A stretch of 64,000 bases of DNA. It comes from Tilletiopsis washingtonensis. Its lineage: Eukaryota > Basidiomycota > Exobasidiomycetes > Entylomatales. Shown here in pieces: positions 35,291 through 47,412 of the stretch. Location: assembly GCF_003144115.1 (NCBI RefSeq), contig NW_020312016.1, positions 134,777 through 198,776 of the forward strand. Direction: 5' to 3'. The notes beneath the pieces were generated by a model. The model worked only from the letters and a program-made list of their open reading frames with translations, was not told where the DNA came from and did no database searches. Numbering within the stretch: the first letter of the stretch is position 1; each line of letters begins with the position of its first letter. The position numbers and the translations under genes were made by a program.

Positions 35291-37187
35291 ATGCCCGCCT
35301 CGCTCCTCAGCCGTGCCGCCGCAGCCTCCTCTCTCTCTGCTGCCGCCGCCGCTCGCCCGGCCGCCTCGCGCATCGCCGCCGTCGCCTCGCACCTCCGCAT
35401 GTCGTCGTCGTCCGCCGCGCCGCCGGCGCCGGGCTCGCCGCCGCCCAAGATGCCCTCCTTCGACCTCTCGCCCGTGCCCAAGAACCCGCTCGGCGAGGGC
35501 AACTACGTCACCAGCGCTGGGTGAGCAGCGCGGCTGCGTGCACTGTTGAGGCGCGGGGCAGAGGTGCAGCCCGGGGAGCACGGCGCCGAGTCTGCCTCGG
35601 AGCGCCAGACAGCGCCGAGAGCGCTCGAAGAGAGGGTGCGCGCTGGGAGTCGAGGCAAGCAGAGCAAGAGAAGGGCCCGCAGAGCGAGACCTGAGTGGCG
35701 TCGGCGGCAGCTTGCTGAGACGTGACCATGCAGCTGCATTATCATCGGCGACGAAGTGCTCAACGGGTGAGTGCAGGTGCTGCTTGCTGCCCTGCTGGTC
35801 GCTGAGAAGCTCCGCAGAAAGACCAAAGACACGAATTCAAACTACTTCGCGAAGGTGCGCCGCTCGCCTGTCTGTGTCCTCGTCGGACTGCAGCTCGTTC
35901 TCGCCGGACGCGGCGCGAGTGCAGAGAGGAGTCGCGGAGGCTCCAGTGCTGATGTGCCGCTCCTTCTGCTCGTCAGTGGTGCTTCAACCTGGGCATTGAG
36001 CTCAAGCGTGCGTGCTCGTGCTTCCGCTGCTGCTCTTCTCCAAAAGCTGACATGCGATCACAGGCGTGGAGGTCATCGCTGACGACGAAGATGAGATGTG
36101 CGTCGCATGTGTTGTTGCGCATCGGCCGCTGCTGACGCCCAGCGCGCAGCGTCGAGGCCGTGCGAAGAATGGCGTCGAAGTACGAGCTGGTCATGACGAG
36201 CGGCGGCATCGGCCCCACGCCCGACGACGTGAGTTGCGCGTCTGGCAGCGCCGCTGCTGTCCACTGACGCTCGTCGCGCGCCGCAGATCACATGTACGCA
36301 CATACAGGCGCCACGAGAGGGAATGTCACTCACTTCTGTACGCAGACCAATCCATCGCCAAGGCGTTTGGCAACGGCGACCTCGAGTACCACGACGAGAC
36401 GCTGCGGCGCATGCAGGAGAACCTCAAGGCGCGGCGCCGCGACGCGACGGAGCAGACTGAGGACGTGCGTTCCGTTCTACGCACCTGCCATCGCCTCTTG
36501 CTCACTCTCTGCTGCGCAGATGCTCACGGCGCGCAAGCGCATGGCGCTCTTCCCCGCCACGCACGCCGAGGTCATCTTTCCCACAAAGGAGCTCTGGGTG
36601 CCCGTCGTGCGCATGAACGGCCGCGTCATCATCCTGCCGGGCGTGCCGCGGCTGTGCGAGGTGAGGCGGATGCGCAGCAGCACCTGCGGCAGAGCTGACG
36701 TCCTTCGCAGGCGCTCATCGATGGCATGGAGAAATACACGCCAATCGACCCGGTGCGGGCCCCTCTTCGCGTGGCCTACGTGCACAACGCTGATTGACAA
36801 ATGCACAGAACCGCCCGCGGCCGTACCGCCTGCTCGTGCACACCAAGTGGCCCGAGAGCAACATTAGCCCGGTGAGGCCCTGCTCCGGCGACCAGCACCG
36901 CGTGCGCTTCGCTGATTTCTCTTCCACAGTTCCTGGTCAAGCTGACGGAGCGCTGCAAGGCCGAGGGCATCAAGGTCGGCTCGTACCCCAAGGTGCGGCG
37001 CGTTCTGGGCCACGCATGTCACCCCTGCTGACGTGCACCGCCCGCGCAGTGGAACAACGGCGTCGATGTCTCGCTCATCGGCAACGACCTCGAGCGCCTG
37101 CAGGAGCTGGGCCGCGAGGTCGAGAAGGAGGTCGAGGGCACCATCACCAGCCAGGGCAAGATTGGCGAGGAGAGCGGCAAGGACTGA
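35291..37187 (+). CDS. Molybdopterin-binding-fold (MoCF/CinA/FLAD1 N-domain type) protein
   Basis: Thirteen exons, from 35291-35520 to 37050-37187, give about 300 residues. After a Ser/Ala/Arg-rich N-terminus that looks like a mitochondrial presequence (MPASLLSRAAAASSLSAAAA), the conserved fold reads GCIIIGDEVLNGKTKDTNSN, then GIELKRVEVIADDEDE, VMTSGGIGPTPDDITYQSIA and VIILPGVPRLCE. This is the CinA/FLAD1 N-terminal type, which in FLAD1 hydrolyses FAD, not the FAD-synthesising PAPS-reductase part, which is absent. A second Met at about residue 37 could give a cytosolic form. One exon (36287-36293) is only 7 nt long. The gene is unusually rich in small introns. Confidence 0.85.
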
Positions 37188-37398
37188 GCTGAGCGGCAAG
37201 GACGCGCTGAGCGGCACGGACTGCGCTGAAGACAGCCTCACTCGCACGCTCGCACTGGGGATGGATGGAGCAAGGCGAGCATGACATTTCTATTCCCACC
37301 TGCTCGCCCCGCCGCACCTGGGCGAGACTGAACGAGAGAGGGGCGCCAAACACGGAGCGTGCCGGAGGAGCGGCAGAGGGGGCGGCGGGTGTGCCGCT

Positions 37399-39218
37399 TT
37401 ACTTCTTGAGCAGAGCCTCGAGAGCGTTCATGCTCATCGACTTGGGCCGCTCGATGGGCAGGCCGAGGGCGCTGGGAGAGAAAGCAGACAAGTCAGCCGT
37501 GCAGCTCGACGCAGCGCGCGCGTCGGCACCACTCACCGGTCCATGACGAGCTGGGGCAGGGCACCGATGGCGCGCGAGATGCCGAAGATGACGGTGTAGT
37601 ACTTGAACTCCGACATGCCGTACTCGTACAGCACGCAGCCCGAGGCGGCGTCGACGTTCTGCGCGCGCAGAGGGTCAGTGAGGCGCTCCGCATTGCGCGC
37701 GCGCACGCGAAGTACGCACAGGGAAGGGGTTGGCAGTCTTGCCGTGCTCCTTGAGCACGATGGGCGCGATGTTGGACACCTGCTGGACGAGCTGTGGGCG
37801 CAAAATCACGTCAGCACACCGCACATGCGCGCAACTGCGCCGGCACGCACCTGCACGAGCGCGCTCTCCTTGAGCTCCGGGCGCGTGTCGCAGAAGCGGC
37901 TCAGCGCCGAGAAGCGCGGGTCGGGGCGGCGCAGCACGGCGTGGCCGTAGCCGGGCACGACGCGGCCCGACTTGAGCGTCGACCACAGGTACTCCTTGAC
38001 CTGGTCGTCGGTCGGGTTCTTGCCGACCTTGTCCTGCATGCCGAGCGCCCAGCCGAGCACCTCCTGGTTGGCGAGGCTGCGAGAGGGAGTGAGTGGCAGT
38101 GCAGATGCGCGCGCGCGCACGCGCGGAATGCTCACCCGTGCAGCGGGCCAGCAAGACCCAGGAGCGCAGCCGAGTAGGACAGGTACGGGTCGGACAGGGC
38201 GCTGCCGACAAGGTCTGAGGGGCAAGAAGTCAGCGATGCGCGCTGCCTGGCCTGCCTGCGCGCGGCACTCACGCGCCGTGTGGGCCGAGACGTTGCCGCC
38301 CTCGTGGTCGCCGTGGATGGCAATGTAGAGACGCAGGTAGTCGGTGAGGCCCTCGTTGCCGCCGTAGCCGATCATCTCGGCGTAGTTGCCGATCAGGTCC
38401 TTGCTCTGGTCGATGGCCTGCGAGCCGTCGCCGCGGCCGAAGACGTTGTAGTAGATGCGCGCGGCAATGGCGGGCAGCTTGGCAATGAGGTCAATCGAGT
38501 CCTCGAGCGTCGGCTTCCAGTACTCGGCCTTCTTGATGCCCTTGGTGTAGGCGGCGGCGAAGGCGCTGTCGTGGTTGAGGGCGCCGACGGCGCTGGCGAA
38601 CTGCGTCATGGGGTCTGCGAGAGGGTGAGCCGCGGCGGCGCATGCAGTGCCCACAGCGCCACTCACGCAGCGACTTGGGGAAGCTGTCGATGATCTTCTC
38701 GAGGTAGGCGGGCAGCTTGCCCTTGGAGGCGAGCTCGGCGGAGAGCTGCTTGGCCTCCTCGGCGCTGGGCACGTTGCCGGTGAGGAGCAGCCAGAGCATG
38801 GACTCGGGGACTGTGTGGAGAGTGTTCAGCACTGCAACACAGAGCTCTTCCCACGCCACTCACGCATCTCCTTGCCCGGCTGGCCGACGTCCTTGGCGGT
38901 GGGCAGCACCTTCTCGCAGTCGGGAATCGTCTTGCCGTGGAAGGTGATGCCCGTCTCGGCGTCGAGCACGCTGCCCTCCCACAGCATGACCTTGAGGCCG
39001 CGCATGCCGCCGAGCAGGTTGCTCACCTTGACCTCGCCGAGGCTGCGGTCGGCGAAGTCGGCCTTGAGCTTCTTGAGCTGCTCCTGCTTCTGCGGGATGA
39101 CCTCGGCGACGGCCTCGGTGAGCGTCTTTGTGCTGGCGAAGCGCAGGCCGGCGGCGGCGAACTGGCGCTGCGGCGCGGCGGCGCGCAGGGCGACGCGCGG
39201 GATGGTGAGGGAGAGCAT
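37399..39218 (-). CDS. CIT1: Citrate synthase, mitochondrial
   Basis: About eight exons. It starts [20 protein letters not shown], a basic amphipathic mitochondrial presequence. Family motifs follow in order: [95 protein letters not shown] with the first catalytic His, and [16 protein letters not shown] with the second. The last exons give [20 protein letters not shown] and [17 protein letters not shown]. It condenses acetyl-CoA with oxaloacetate at the start of the TCA cycle. There is no C-terminal peroxisomal signal, so it is the mitochondrial isoform. Confidence 0.96.
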
Positions 39219-40986
39219 GGCGGGGTGGGTATGTGGACGGTGGTGGTGGAGGAGAGCGAACAGGCGTGCGGTGCGCGCGGTGCTGGCAGCTGGCGTGTGC
39301 TTCGCCGGAGCGGCGCCCGGCGATGCGCTCGCTCTCTCGGCGTGCGCATCGCCGGCGCAGCGCCGGGCAGCGGCAGGCGCAGAGCGAGCGCGAGCCTCGG
39401 CAGCGCCAACTTCTTCGCGGCGCCGCGGCCTCGGCCGCCGTGCGCGTGCCTGCGTCTGCCTGCGCCCGCTCGCACCCGCGCGCGATGCTCGGCGCTGCAC
39501 GCCGTCTGCCTGCACCTGCGCCTGCGCCGCTGCCGTCGCTGCCGGCCTGCGAGCGTGTGAGTGCGCCGCCTGCCGGGTGGAGCAGTCGGTCCCCGCTGTC
39601 GATCTCACCTTCGCATCAACGCTCGCACGCAGACTCCGGCCCGTGCGACGTGCAGCAGCAGCACACACAGCGTATCGCACGCCGGAGCTGGATGCATCGG
39701 GCCTGTCACGCTGCCTGCTTGCTGGGCGACAAGCTTCGACGACGACGGCGGCACGGCTCGAGCGTCGGCCGGCGCTGTCGATGCGCGACGGCGGCGCGCG
39801 GCGGGTGGAGCGGGCGCCGGGCGCGCTCGGGAGGCGCCGCTGCCGGCCGGCGCCGTGTGCTGCCCGACGCCCGCCTCGCCCGCCGCGCCCGCCGCCGCCT
39901 CGCCGCCGCCTCGCCGCCGCCTCACAGGCGTCTTCAAGAGACCTGAACCGCAGCAGGCGAGGCCAGTCAAGCCAGCAGCTCCTGCCCACGGCGCCGCACA
40001 GGCAGGCTCACGTCGGCCACCGACGCTCGTCAGGGGGGCGTTCCACTCAAGGGTGCGCCGGCGAGTCTGGGCGTCAGGCACCGGCTCTCGCGAACCGCGC
40101 GGCGCAGGGTTTGTTGGGGCGCGAGCGAGCGCCCGCCGCGGCGCGACTTCGCTTGCCCTGCCTCTGCGGCTGCCTGCTCCCACGCGAATGCACCCACCGC
40201 CTCCTCCGGCCCGGACGGCGGCGCTGGCTCTCAGCTGGAGACATCCGACGTGCAGGCTCTGTCGCGGGCTGTGCGAGCTGCAAGCTACGCTGGCGCAGGC
40301 TGCGCGACGGCAACATGGAGTGACGTGGGTGAGCCGCGAGGCAGCCTCTTCTGTACGACGAGGAGCACCGGATAGGGCGGCCAAGTGCCGCAGCCGCAGC
40401 ACCCACAGCGCAGCATGCTGCAACGCAGCCTAGTCGCGACGCCGTCATCGGCTGCAGAGCACACCGTCTGGGCTCGCGCACGGGGACGAGGGAGCTTAGC
40501 TGCCGTGCCCCTCTGCGCAGCTCCGTACCCGAGCTCTCCGGGTTCCGCAGGTGCAGAAGCGGCATCAGCGGAGCGAAAGATGCCTGAGCCCGGCGCGATG
40601 CTGTCCGAGTGTGCCTGGCGCGGCCTGCCTGGGTGGCACAAGGCAGGAGGGGACGTCGACGAGCAGCAGGCAGGAGGCGCACGCGTGAGGCGGTGCACTC
40701 TACGCGTCGCGTGCTGCGCGCGCCTCCACCCGTGGCCGCCGGCTGCTGAAGCTTCGCGCGGCGGCGCACGCTGCAGCTGCTCGCTCCGCGCAACCAACAC
40801 CACCGCCGCACCCTCATCTTCGCCTCCCGCCTAGCGCGCAGCCCTCACCTTCAAGGACTCTGTGCTCCACTCCTGCTCGCTCCGCACACACCTACTGCAC
40901 CCTCAACGCTTTCTCTGCCGACGTGGGAGCGCAGCCGGTCCGCTGATTGCGCAGCCAGTGCTGCTGCCCGCGCGGGCGGAGCGAGC
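39219..40986. other. 1.8-kb divergent spacer between citrate synthase and ELG1
   Basis: Very GC-rich. Long frames exist on both strands but are Arg/Ala-rich by composition and carry no conserved motifs. I see no gene; presumably two promoters and leaders. Confidence 0.45.
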
Positions 40987-43900
40987 ATGGCGCCGGCGGC
41001 ACACGAGCCGGCAGCGGCGGGCAGCAGCGGCGACCAGGCGCCGAGCTCTACAGCGCCGCTGCCCGCCGAAGTGGCTGCTGCGGTGGCCGCGCAGCCCGAC
41101 CTGCCAGCCGAGCAGTCCGAGCAGGCGGGGCTGAAGGCGCCGGAGAAGAAGGTCTTTGCCCTCTTCGACAAGGAGGCGCGTCTGGCCCAGGCGTCGGCAG
41201 CAGCTGCAGTGAGTTCTGCTGGAAACAGAGCTCGCTCGGCGTGTCAAAGTGACGAGCTGACAGCTGCGTGTGCAGTCCGCGAGCGAGAGCAAGCGCAAGC
41301 CGGCAAAGGGAGAGGCGACCGCAGCAGAGGCGAGCTCCCCTAAGCGCCCGCGCCGAGCAGCAGCAGCGGCTGCAGACGCTGCGTCCGTCGCGCAAGCCAG
41401 CCTGGCCCGGGCGGTGCTGCGCGAGAAGCGCACTGGCGGCCGTGCGCCCGGCGCGTGGGAGTACGAGGCAGAGGGCGGCTCGAGGGCACGGCCGGTCGTG
41501 CTGGACGGCGAGAGCTCTGCCAGCTCGGAGCAGGACGAGCCGATCAAGTCGGCGCGGCGCCGCGCAACGAAGGCGAAGCAGCCAACGCAGTCACGCAGCA
41601 AGTCGCCTGCTCCTGCGCCGCCTCCTGCGCCGCCGAAGCCCGCTCCTAAGCCCATCTCGCTCGAGGTGCGCGGCACCGGCTGTGCGCCCGAGCAGGCGCA
41701 CGGCTTCTTTGCTCGACGAGCCCCGCGACCTGCGCCGGAGCGCCCGCCTGACAGCGCCATGCCCAAGCCGGCAGCGTCTAGCGCTTCGGCAGCGCCAAGT
41801 GGCGCTTTCTGGCAGCCCAAGCGCAAGCCGCAGTTAGATGCGCCCTGGCCGGCGCCAGGCACATCTCACGTGCAGCCGATGACAGGGCTCACGGTCGCGA
41901 GCGTGTCGCAGCAGCTCCTGCAACGAACGAGCGGAAAGGGCAAGGAGCGAGCGCAGGCGTCATCCGAGCTCGGCTCCGAGCCTCTGCTCGCAGCGATTGC
42001 AGCTCTCGGGCCGCCAAGGCCGAGCCATGAGCATCGGCCTACGCCCCGACGAGGCGCACGGCACGACGTCGCCTCTTCATTTGTCGAGGACAATGTGGCG
42101 CTCGCCTCAGTGCCGCAGATGAGCGGCTTGCTCCCCGGTGCTATCGAACACGCGCATGCAGCTGCGCTGCAGGGCCCCAGTCGCACCGTCGACGGCCTGA
42201 CGTGGACTGCTCGTTGGCGTCCGGTGCGAGCTGCCGAGTGTCTCGGCAACGAGCTGACGGCGCAGTACCTCTGCGACTGGCTGCACGAGCTGCAAGTGAC
42301 GCCGTGGCATCAGAGCAAGGCAGAGAACGGGCACAAGCGGCCTGCTCTTTCGCTCGGCGCTTCAGCTGCGGACACCGGCACAGGCTCGTCGCCCCGCAAG
42401 AAGCGGGCCATTGAGAAGCGCGTGGTCAAGCCCAAGAAGAGCGCTGCTAGCCGCAGACGTCGCGCTGGCGGCTCGCACGGCTATGGGCCCGGCAACGAAG
42501 ACGACGAGATGGACGACTTCATCGTCGACGACGAAGAAGCCGAGGAGGCCTTCTTCGATCGCTTCCGCCCAAAGCCATACCAGAGCGACAGCGAGGACGA
42601 GCTGATGGCACTCGGTGCCAAGACCGCCGCGGCAGCGACGCCAGATGCTCTGCGCGCAGCCATCGCGGGCGTCTCGCGCCCACGTCTCGATCTGGGCGCC
42701 TCCAGCGCCTCATCGCCTGCCTTCTCCTCAACGCCGCTGCCTGAGGTCGTCGATGCTCCGAGCTGGGCGCAGTCTGAACAGCAGGAGCGCTTCGCAGACG
42801 CGCCGCACCTGCGCAACTGCATCGTGCTCGTCGGCCCGAGCGGCGTCGGCAAGACGGCCGCCGCCTACGCATGCGCCGCTGAGCTCGGCTTCGAGGTCTT
42901 CGAGCTGTATCCCGGCATGAAGCGCCGCAGCGGAAAGGATGTCGAGAGCGCTGTCGGCGCACTGGGCAAGAACCACATGGTCGGCGCGGGCGGCAGTGGT
43001 GGTGGAGCAGGCAGTGGCCGGCCGGCGCATGCGCTGGCTGCGCTCATGCGAGGTGCTGCTGCGACAGAGTCGGCCTCATGCGAGCAGACGAAGGTCGCAG
43101 CTGCAAAGCAGGCGCAGGCACGCCAGAGCCTCATTCTTCTCGAGGAGGTCGACGTGCTGTACGAAGAGGACAAGGGCTTCTGGTCGGCCGTCATTGAGCT
43201 GGCGGCCGACTCTCGGCGTCCACTGGTCCTGACGTGCAACGGTGAGGACAGTCTGCAGCAGCACCGGCGCCGCCTCTGATTCACGATCCTCGCACAGACC
43301 TGTCCCTGCTTCCGCTCTCCGAACTGCCTATTCAGACGGTGCTCTACTTCTCAGCACCCCCGCCGGAGCTCGCAGTGCCCTACCTGCAGCTAATCGCGCT
43401 TGCCGAGGGCCACATGCTCGACGTCGACGAAGTAGAGGGCCTCTACGCGTCGACCGCCGTCGCCGAGGTTGCTGCGCCGTCGTTCCTGCCGAGCGACGGA
43501 CCTCTGCATCCGGACACCGCCTTTGCGAATCCGTCTCGCGCGTCTGGCGGCAACGGACAGGTCTCGCACGACTTGCGGCACGCCATCACCCAGCTCAGCG
43601 CCTGGTGCCAGTGGGCTGTCGGCGCCGAGCGCGACGCGATGGGCCTCAAGCCGCACGAGCTCGAGAAGTGGAGCAACACGGAGCAGACCACCATCTGGAG
43701 CATGACGCCGCTGGCCGGCGCGTTTGCGGAGAAAGATGAGGACGAGGAAGAGGCGGGAGCGCTGCCGGCTCCGGCAGACGCTCCCGCTCTGCTTGCACAG
43801 CTGAAAGCACTGCGCACGTCCGCCGAAGCGCGTTCCTTTGCCGACGCCGAGCTCAAGAGGTGCTTCAGGCGCGAGAGCGATGTGAGTTGTGCTCAGCGGA

Positions 43901-44566
43901 CCCCTTACTTGTCGCCCGGCTGACATGGCCGCCACGCAGCTGCACGAGCCCGAGCAGCGAGCCCGCGGACCGTCCGACCTGCTGGCACCGGCCGACGTGC
44001 GCATGCTGTGGAAGTCGCATGCGCACACCGACTCGGTGGCGCTGCCTGAGCACGGGCAGGAGGAGGCGCTAAGCAAGACGCTCGTCGAACTCGCCCGAGT
44101 GCAAGCATCACGCCTGCAAGCGCCGCCTTTGCCGGGCTTCGATCGAGCCGCATTCGACGCTCAGAGGTGCGTCCACGCCTGCAAGCTTTGACGCGCACTC
44201 GGCTCACGACCTTCCCTTCCCAGGCTGCAGCACAGTGGGCTGCTCGACACGCTGCTGCAGCTGCACCATCCCTACCCGTCGTTGCGCCTGCCACGCGCCG
44301 CCGCCGCCGTCGAGTACGGCGCGTACGTGCGGCAGCTCAGTCTGCTCGACGACGCCGCCGAGGCCGCGCACGCCAGCGCCAGCGCCGAGGTGGTGCAGGC
44401 CGCGTCGGCGCTGGGCCTCGCCGGGCGCAGCACGCGCAATTCGGCGCGCAGCCTCTTTGGCGACGCCGCCGTGCCCGGCCTTGGACGCGCATACCGCCGC
44501 TGGCTGCCGCACGGCCCCGAGGAGATCGACGCTGCGCGCCGCACTGCCTTGTCTGCCCCGTCCTAG
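40987..44566 (+). CDS. ELG1: ELG1/ATAD5-like PCNA-unloading AAA+ ATPase
   Basis: Five exons (40987-41208, 41276-43241, 43298-43881, 43940-44166, 44224-44566) give about 1,113 residues. The first half is disordered and rich in Lys/Ala/Pro. The AAA+ module starts around residue 690: Walker A in LVGPSGVGKTAAAYACAAEL, the Elg1-type continuation FEVFELYPGMKRRSGKDVES, and Walker B in SLILLEEVDVLYEED. A segment PLVLTCNDLSLLPLSELPIQ spans an intron and matches the sensor region of clamp loaders. Ahead of the ATPase is a strongly acidic patch, EDDEMDDFIVDDEEAEEAFF. In yeast and humans Elg1/ATAD5 joins Rfc2-5 to remove PCNA from DNA after replication. Low conservation of the termini is normal for the family. 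Confidence 0.85.
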
Positions 44567-45023
44567 CTGCCCGGTCCGTCACGCCATCATCTACCACGTC
44601 ACCAGCCCATGCCGCCCGTTCAGTCCTGCTCAGCACTTGTGCCTGCATCTGAATGCATTCCGTTGCACGCGCCGATGCGCTTGAGGTCGTTGGCGTTGCC
44701 GCGCAGGACGCGCGTGGTGCCGATGCGCGAGCAGAGGAAGCGCAGGTGTTGACGTCGAAGCCATTCTTCAGGCGCGTCCAGTGCTCGGCCGGACGATGGT
44801 GTGGCTAGTATTGGTGCTAGACGCGCGAGCGACGGATGACGGTGCGAGAGCTGAGACCTGGCTGACACTCGTGACGCATGCGAAGCATTGCTGAGCGAGA
44901 TGCGGGTGCTGGGTGTTGCGGAGTGCTGGGCGCCAACCGGAGTCAGCTGACCTATGCCAACTGTGCTCATTCGTCGAGCTTTCAGCTCACATGGCGCTTG
45001 CTGCACAGCTGCTCCGCATCTTT
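44567..45023. other. Intergenic stretch after ELG1
   Basis: Convergent 3' regions of ELG1 and the CENP-W candidate. No gene seen. Confidence 0.5.
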
Positions 45024-45263
45024 CTATCCCCGCACGCGCCGCCTTGCCTCGCGCACATGGCGCTGCGCCATGGTGCGGCGCGCGCCCGGCACGCCGGCGG
45101 CGGCGTCGAGCTGCATGCGCACGCGCGCCTCGCCGGCCAGGCGCTGCAGGAAGAGCAGATAGGCGAGGTAGACGAGCACGTCGGTCTGCGCGCTGAGGCG
45201 CACGCCCGGCGACAGGTGGGCGCGCAGCAGGCGCTTGAGCAGCGCGCGCGGTGGCAGGCGCAT
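45024..45263 (-). CDS. Candidate CENP-W/Wip1 histone-fold kinetochore protein
   Basis: A 79-residue frame: an N-terminal basic helix ALLKRLLRAHLSPGVRLS, a long second helix DVLVYLAYLLFLQRLAGEAR, then a third helix after GVPGARRTMAQRHVREARRR. The order and spacing match human CENP-W (88 residues), with its KR-rich first helix, a long LVHLNCLLFVHRLAEESR-type helix and an INKEHV-type third helix. CENP-W pairs with CENP-T in the inner kinetochore. The fungal genes are often missed because they are so short. An additional upstream exon is possible. It is divergent from the GT17 gene. The call rests on pattern similarity, not an alignment score. Confidence 0.55.
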   Translation of the reverse strand: MRLPPRALLKRLLRAHLSPGVRLSAQTDVLVYLAYLLFLQRLAGEARVRMQLDAAAGVPGARRTMAQRHVREARRRVRG

Positions 45264-45798
45264 GGCTTGTGATGGTGGAGGGGAAGCAAGCTCAGCCTAG
45301 ACGCGCGCGGGGCGGAGCGCCGTGTTGCTTGGACGATGCGCGTCGCGCACGTGACGCGGACCAGGCCGCGGAACTGGCAGGCCGCGCCCGATTTAGCGAT
45401 CCGACGTCCTTCCCGACAGCGGCCGCGAGATCTCGGCTCTGCCTGTCCTGCGCAGCACCAGGCTCACGCACGCACAGCGCCGGCGCGGGTCACAGCCGAG
45501 CCGCGTGCGCCATGTTGGAGGAGCGATGCAGAGCAGGCGTTCAAGGCTGTGCTGCGGAAAAGCGTCCAGCTTGTGTGGATGTGCGGCGAGGGCTAGGGCG
45601 ACGCTTAGCGCTTGGCGCCGCGCAGCGCATGCACTCCACGCGCGGTCGCGCTGCGGTTGCGGCTGCGAGAGCCACCGCCAGGCACCGCGCAGTGAGCAGC
45701 AGAGGCAAGAGCGGCGGGCACAGCGAGCAGCGCCCACCACCACCACCAATCCTCACACACCCTCCGCCGGCGGCCCACACCTTCCGGCGCCGACGACG
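45264..45798. promoter_or_regulatory. Divergent promoter, CENP-W candidate and GT17 gene
   Basis: About 535 bp of GC-rich spacer. No recognised motif or gene. Confidence 0.4.
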
Positions 45799-47412
45799 AT
45801 GCTGCGCCTGCGTACGCCGCACTACGTGCTGCTGCTGCTCGCCCTGCCGCTCGCCTACCTGCTCGTGACGCACATCCACGACGTGCGCGACACGCTCTCC
45901 TACAGCACGCGCCCGCTGTGGGATGCGCCCGAGGTGCCCGGCCGCCTGCTGCCGCACCTGCAGGCCGCCGGTGTGGCCGCCGACGATGCTGCGGCGTGCG
46001 CGCGCCACGGCTGGGCGCTGCGCCCGCAGCGCGCCCGCGTCGTCGATGCCACGCTCCTCTCGACGGAGATCGAGATGCTCGAGATCCGCCTCGCCGAGCT
46101 CGACGAGCACGTCGACCTCTTCGTCGTTGTCGAGAGCGACCACACGCTCATGGGCGCGCCCAAGGTGAGTGCAGAGCGGGCGGCGGTGCTCGGCGGTGGC
46201 CGCCACTCGAGGTGGGCGGACATGCCGGCGGTGGGCCCACCGTGCGCGCTGAGCGGCGGGCGGACATCATGCCTTTCCGCAGTGTGTGCCCCGGCGCATC
46301 TCCGGCGGACCTGACAGACGGTCCTCTGCGATGCTTGCCCCAGCCTCAGCCGCGCAGAGCTGCATGTGTCGTCGCTCCTTGTAGGAGGACGATCCGATCC
46401 GTCCGGTGATGCCGGCAGTCGCAAGAGACCGCCGCTGCCTCAATTCTCATAGCTGACGTGTATACTTGCGGGCCCAGAACCTCACATTTCCGGCGCATGC
46501 GGCGCGCTTCGAGCGTTGGCAGCACAAGCTGCTGTACCGCTCGCACCGCGGCCGGGCCATGACCTCGAGCGACGGCGCCTTTACGCTCGTCAATGAGCTG
46601 CGCAAGGATCTCGAGACGCTCGTGTGAGCATTGCAACACAGCTCAGCATTGTGCCGCAGCTGATTGGGTCTTGTTCCGCGCCGCAGCCGCGCCGAGGCCA
46701 AGCTCAGCCCATCAGACCTCGTGCTGCTAGCCGATATCGACGAGCTGCCCTCTGCGCAGACGATGGCGCTGCTGCGAGCGTGCGCGGCGCCGTCGCCGCT
46801 GCATCTCGAGCTGCGCTCCTACGTCTACTCCTTCGCCTGGCGTGCCGGCGAGGGCTCGTGGCGCGCCGCCGTCGAGCAGTGGGGCGCCGACGGCGTGCAC
46901 TTTGGGCATGGCAAGCGCACCGAGGACATGCTGGCCGATGCGGGATGGCACTGCAGGTGAGCCGAGCCGACACGGAGTGAGTCGCTGTTTCAGACTGCTC
47001 ATCGTCGCGGCCGCAGCTGGTGCTTCCGCACGCTCGCTGAGTTTGCACACAAGATGCAGGGCGCCTCGCACGCCGACCGCCTCTTCCACCGCGTCAATTG
47101 GCGCTCCTTCTTGACGCCGGAGCGGATACAGCGCAAGATCTGTGCGGGCGAGGATCTGTTCGACATGTGAGTGACGCCATAGTTCTCTCCAGGTGCCCGC
47201 ATGCCGCTCCAACCCGTCGCATCGCTGACCCTCCCCCCCCCCCCCTTCTCTCTCCTCTCAGGCTGCCAGAAGCCTACTCCTTCGCCGCGCTCCTGCAGTT
47301 CTGGCACGGCGCCGAGGCGACGCAGAGCGGCGTCGGCCTGCCACGTGCCGTCGTGCAGGAGCCGCAGCGCTTTGCCTGGCTGCTACCCGGCGGGTGCAAG
47401 CGCGAGCCGTAG
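45799..47412 (+). CDS. Glycosyltransferase family 17 (beta-1,4-N-acetylglucosaminyltransferase-like)
   Basis: Five exons (45799-46164, 46478-46623, 46687-46956, 47017-47166, 47262-47412) give about 360 residues. A short cytoplasmic MLRLRTPHY is followed by an uncleaved signal anchor, VLLLLALPLAYLLVTHIHDV, typical of Golgi type II enzymes. GT17 landmarks are EMLEIRLAELDEHVDLFVVV with ESDHTLMGAPK, the acidic motif LVLLADIDELP, FGHGKRTEDMLADAGWHCSW and FAHKMQGASHADR. The mammalian relative MGAT3 adds bisecting GlcNAc; the acceptor in fungi is not established. The first intron is 313 nt, and the last intron has a run of 13 C in its polypyrimidine tract. Confidence 0.9.

Noticed and set aside
46400-46477. 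C/D-box-like pair (GTGATGC and CTGA) in the first GT17 intron
   Set aside because: C box lacks its last A and the CTGAC is the expected branch point; only the intron length is reported.
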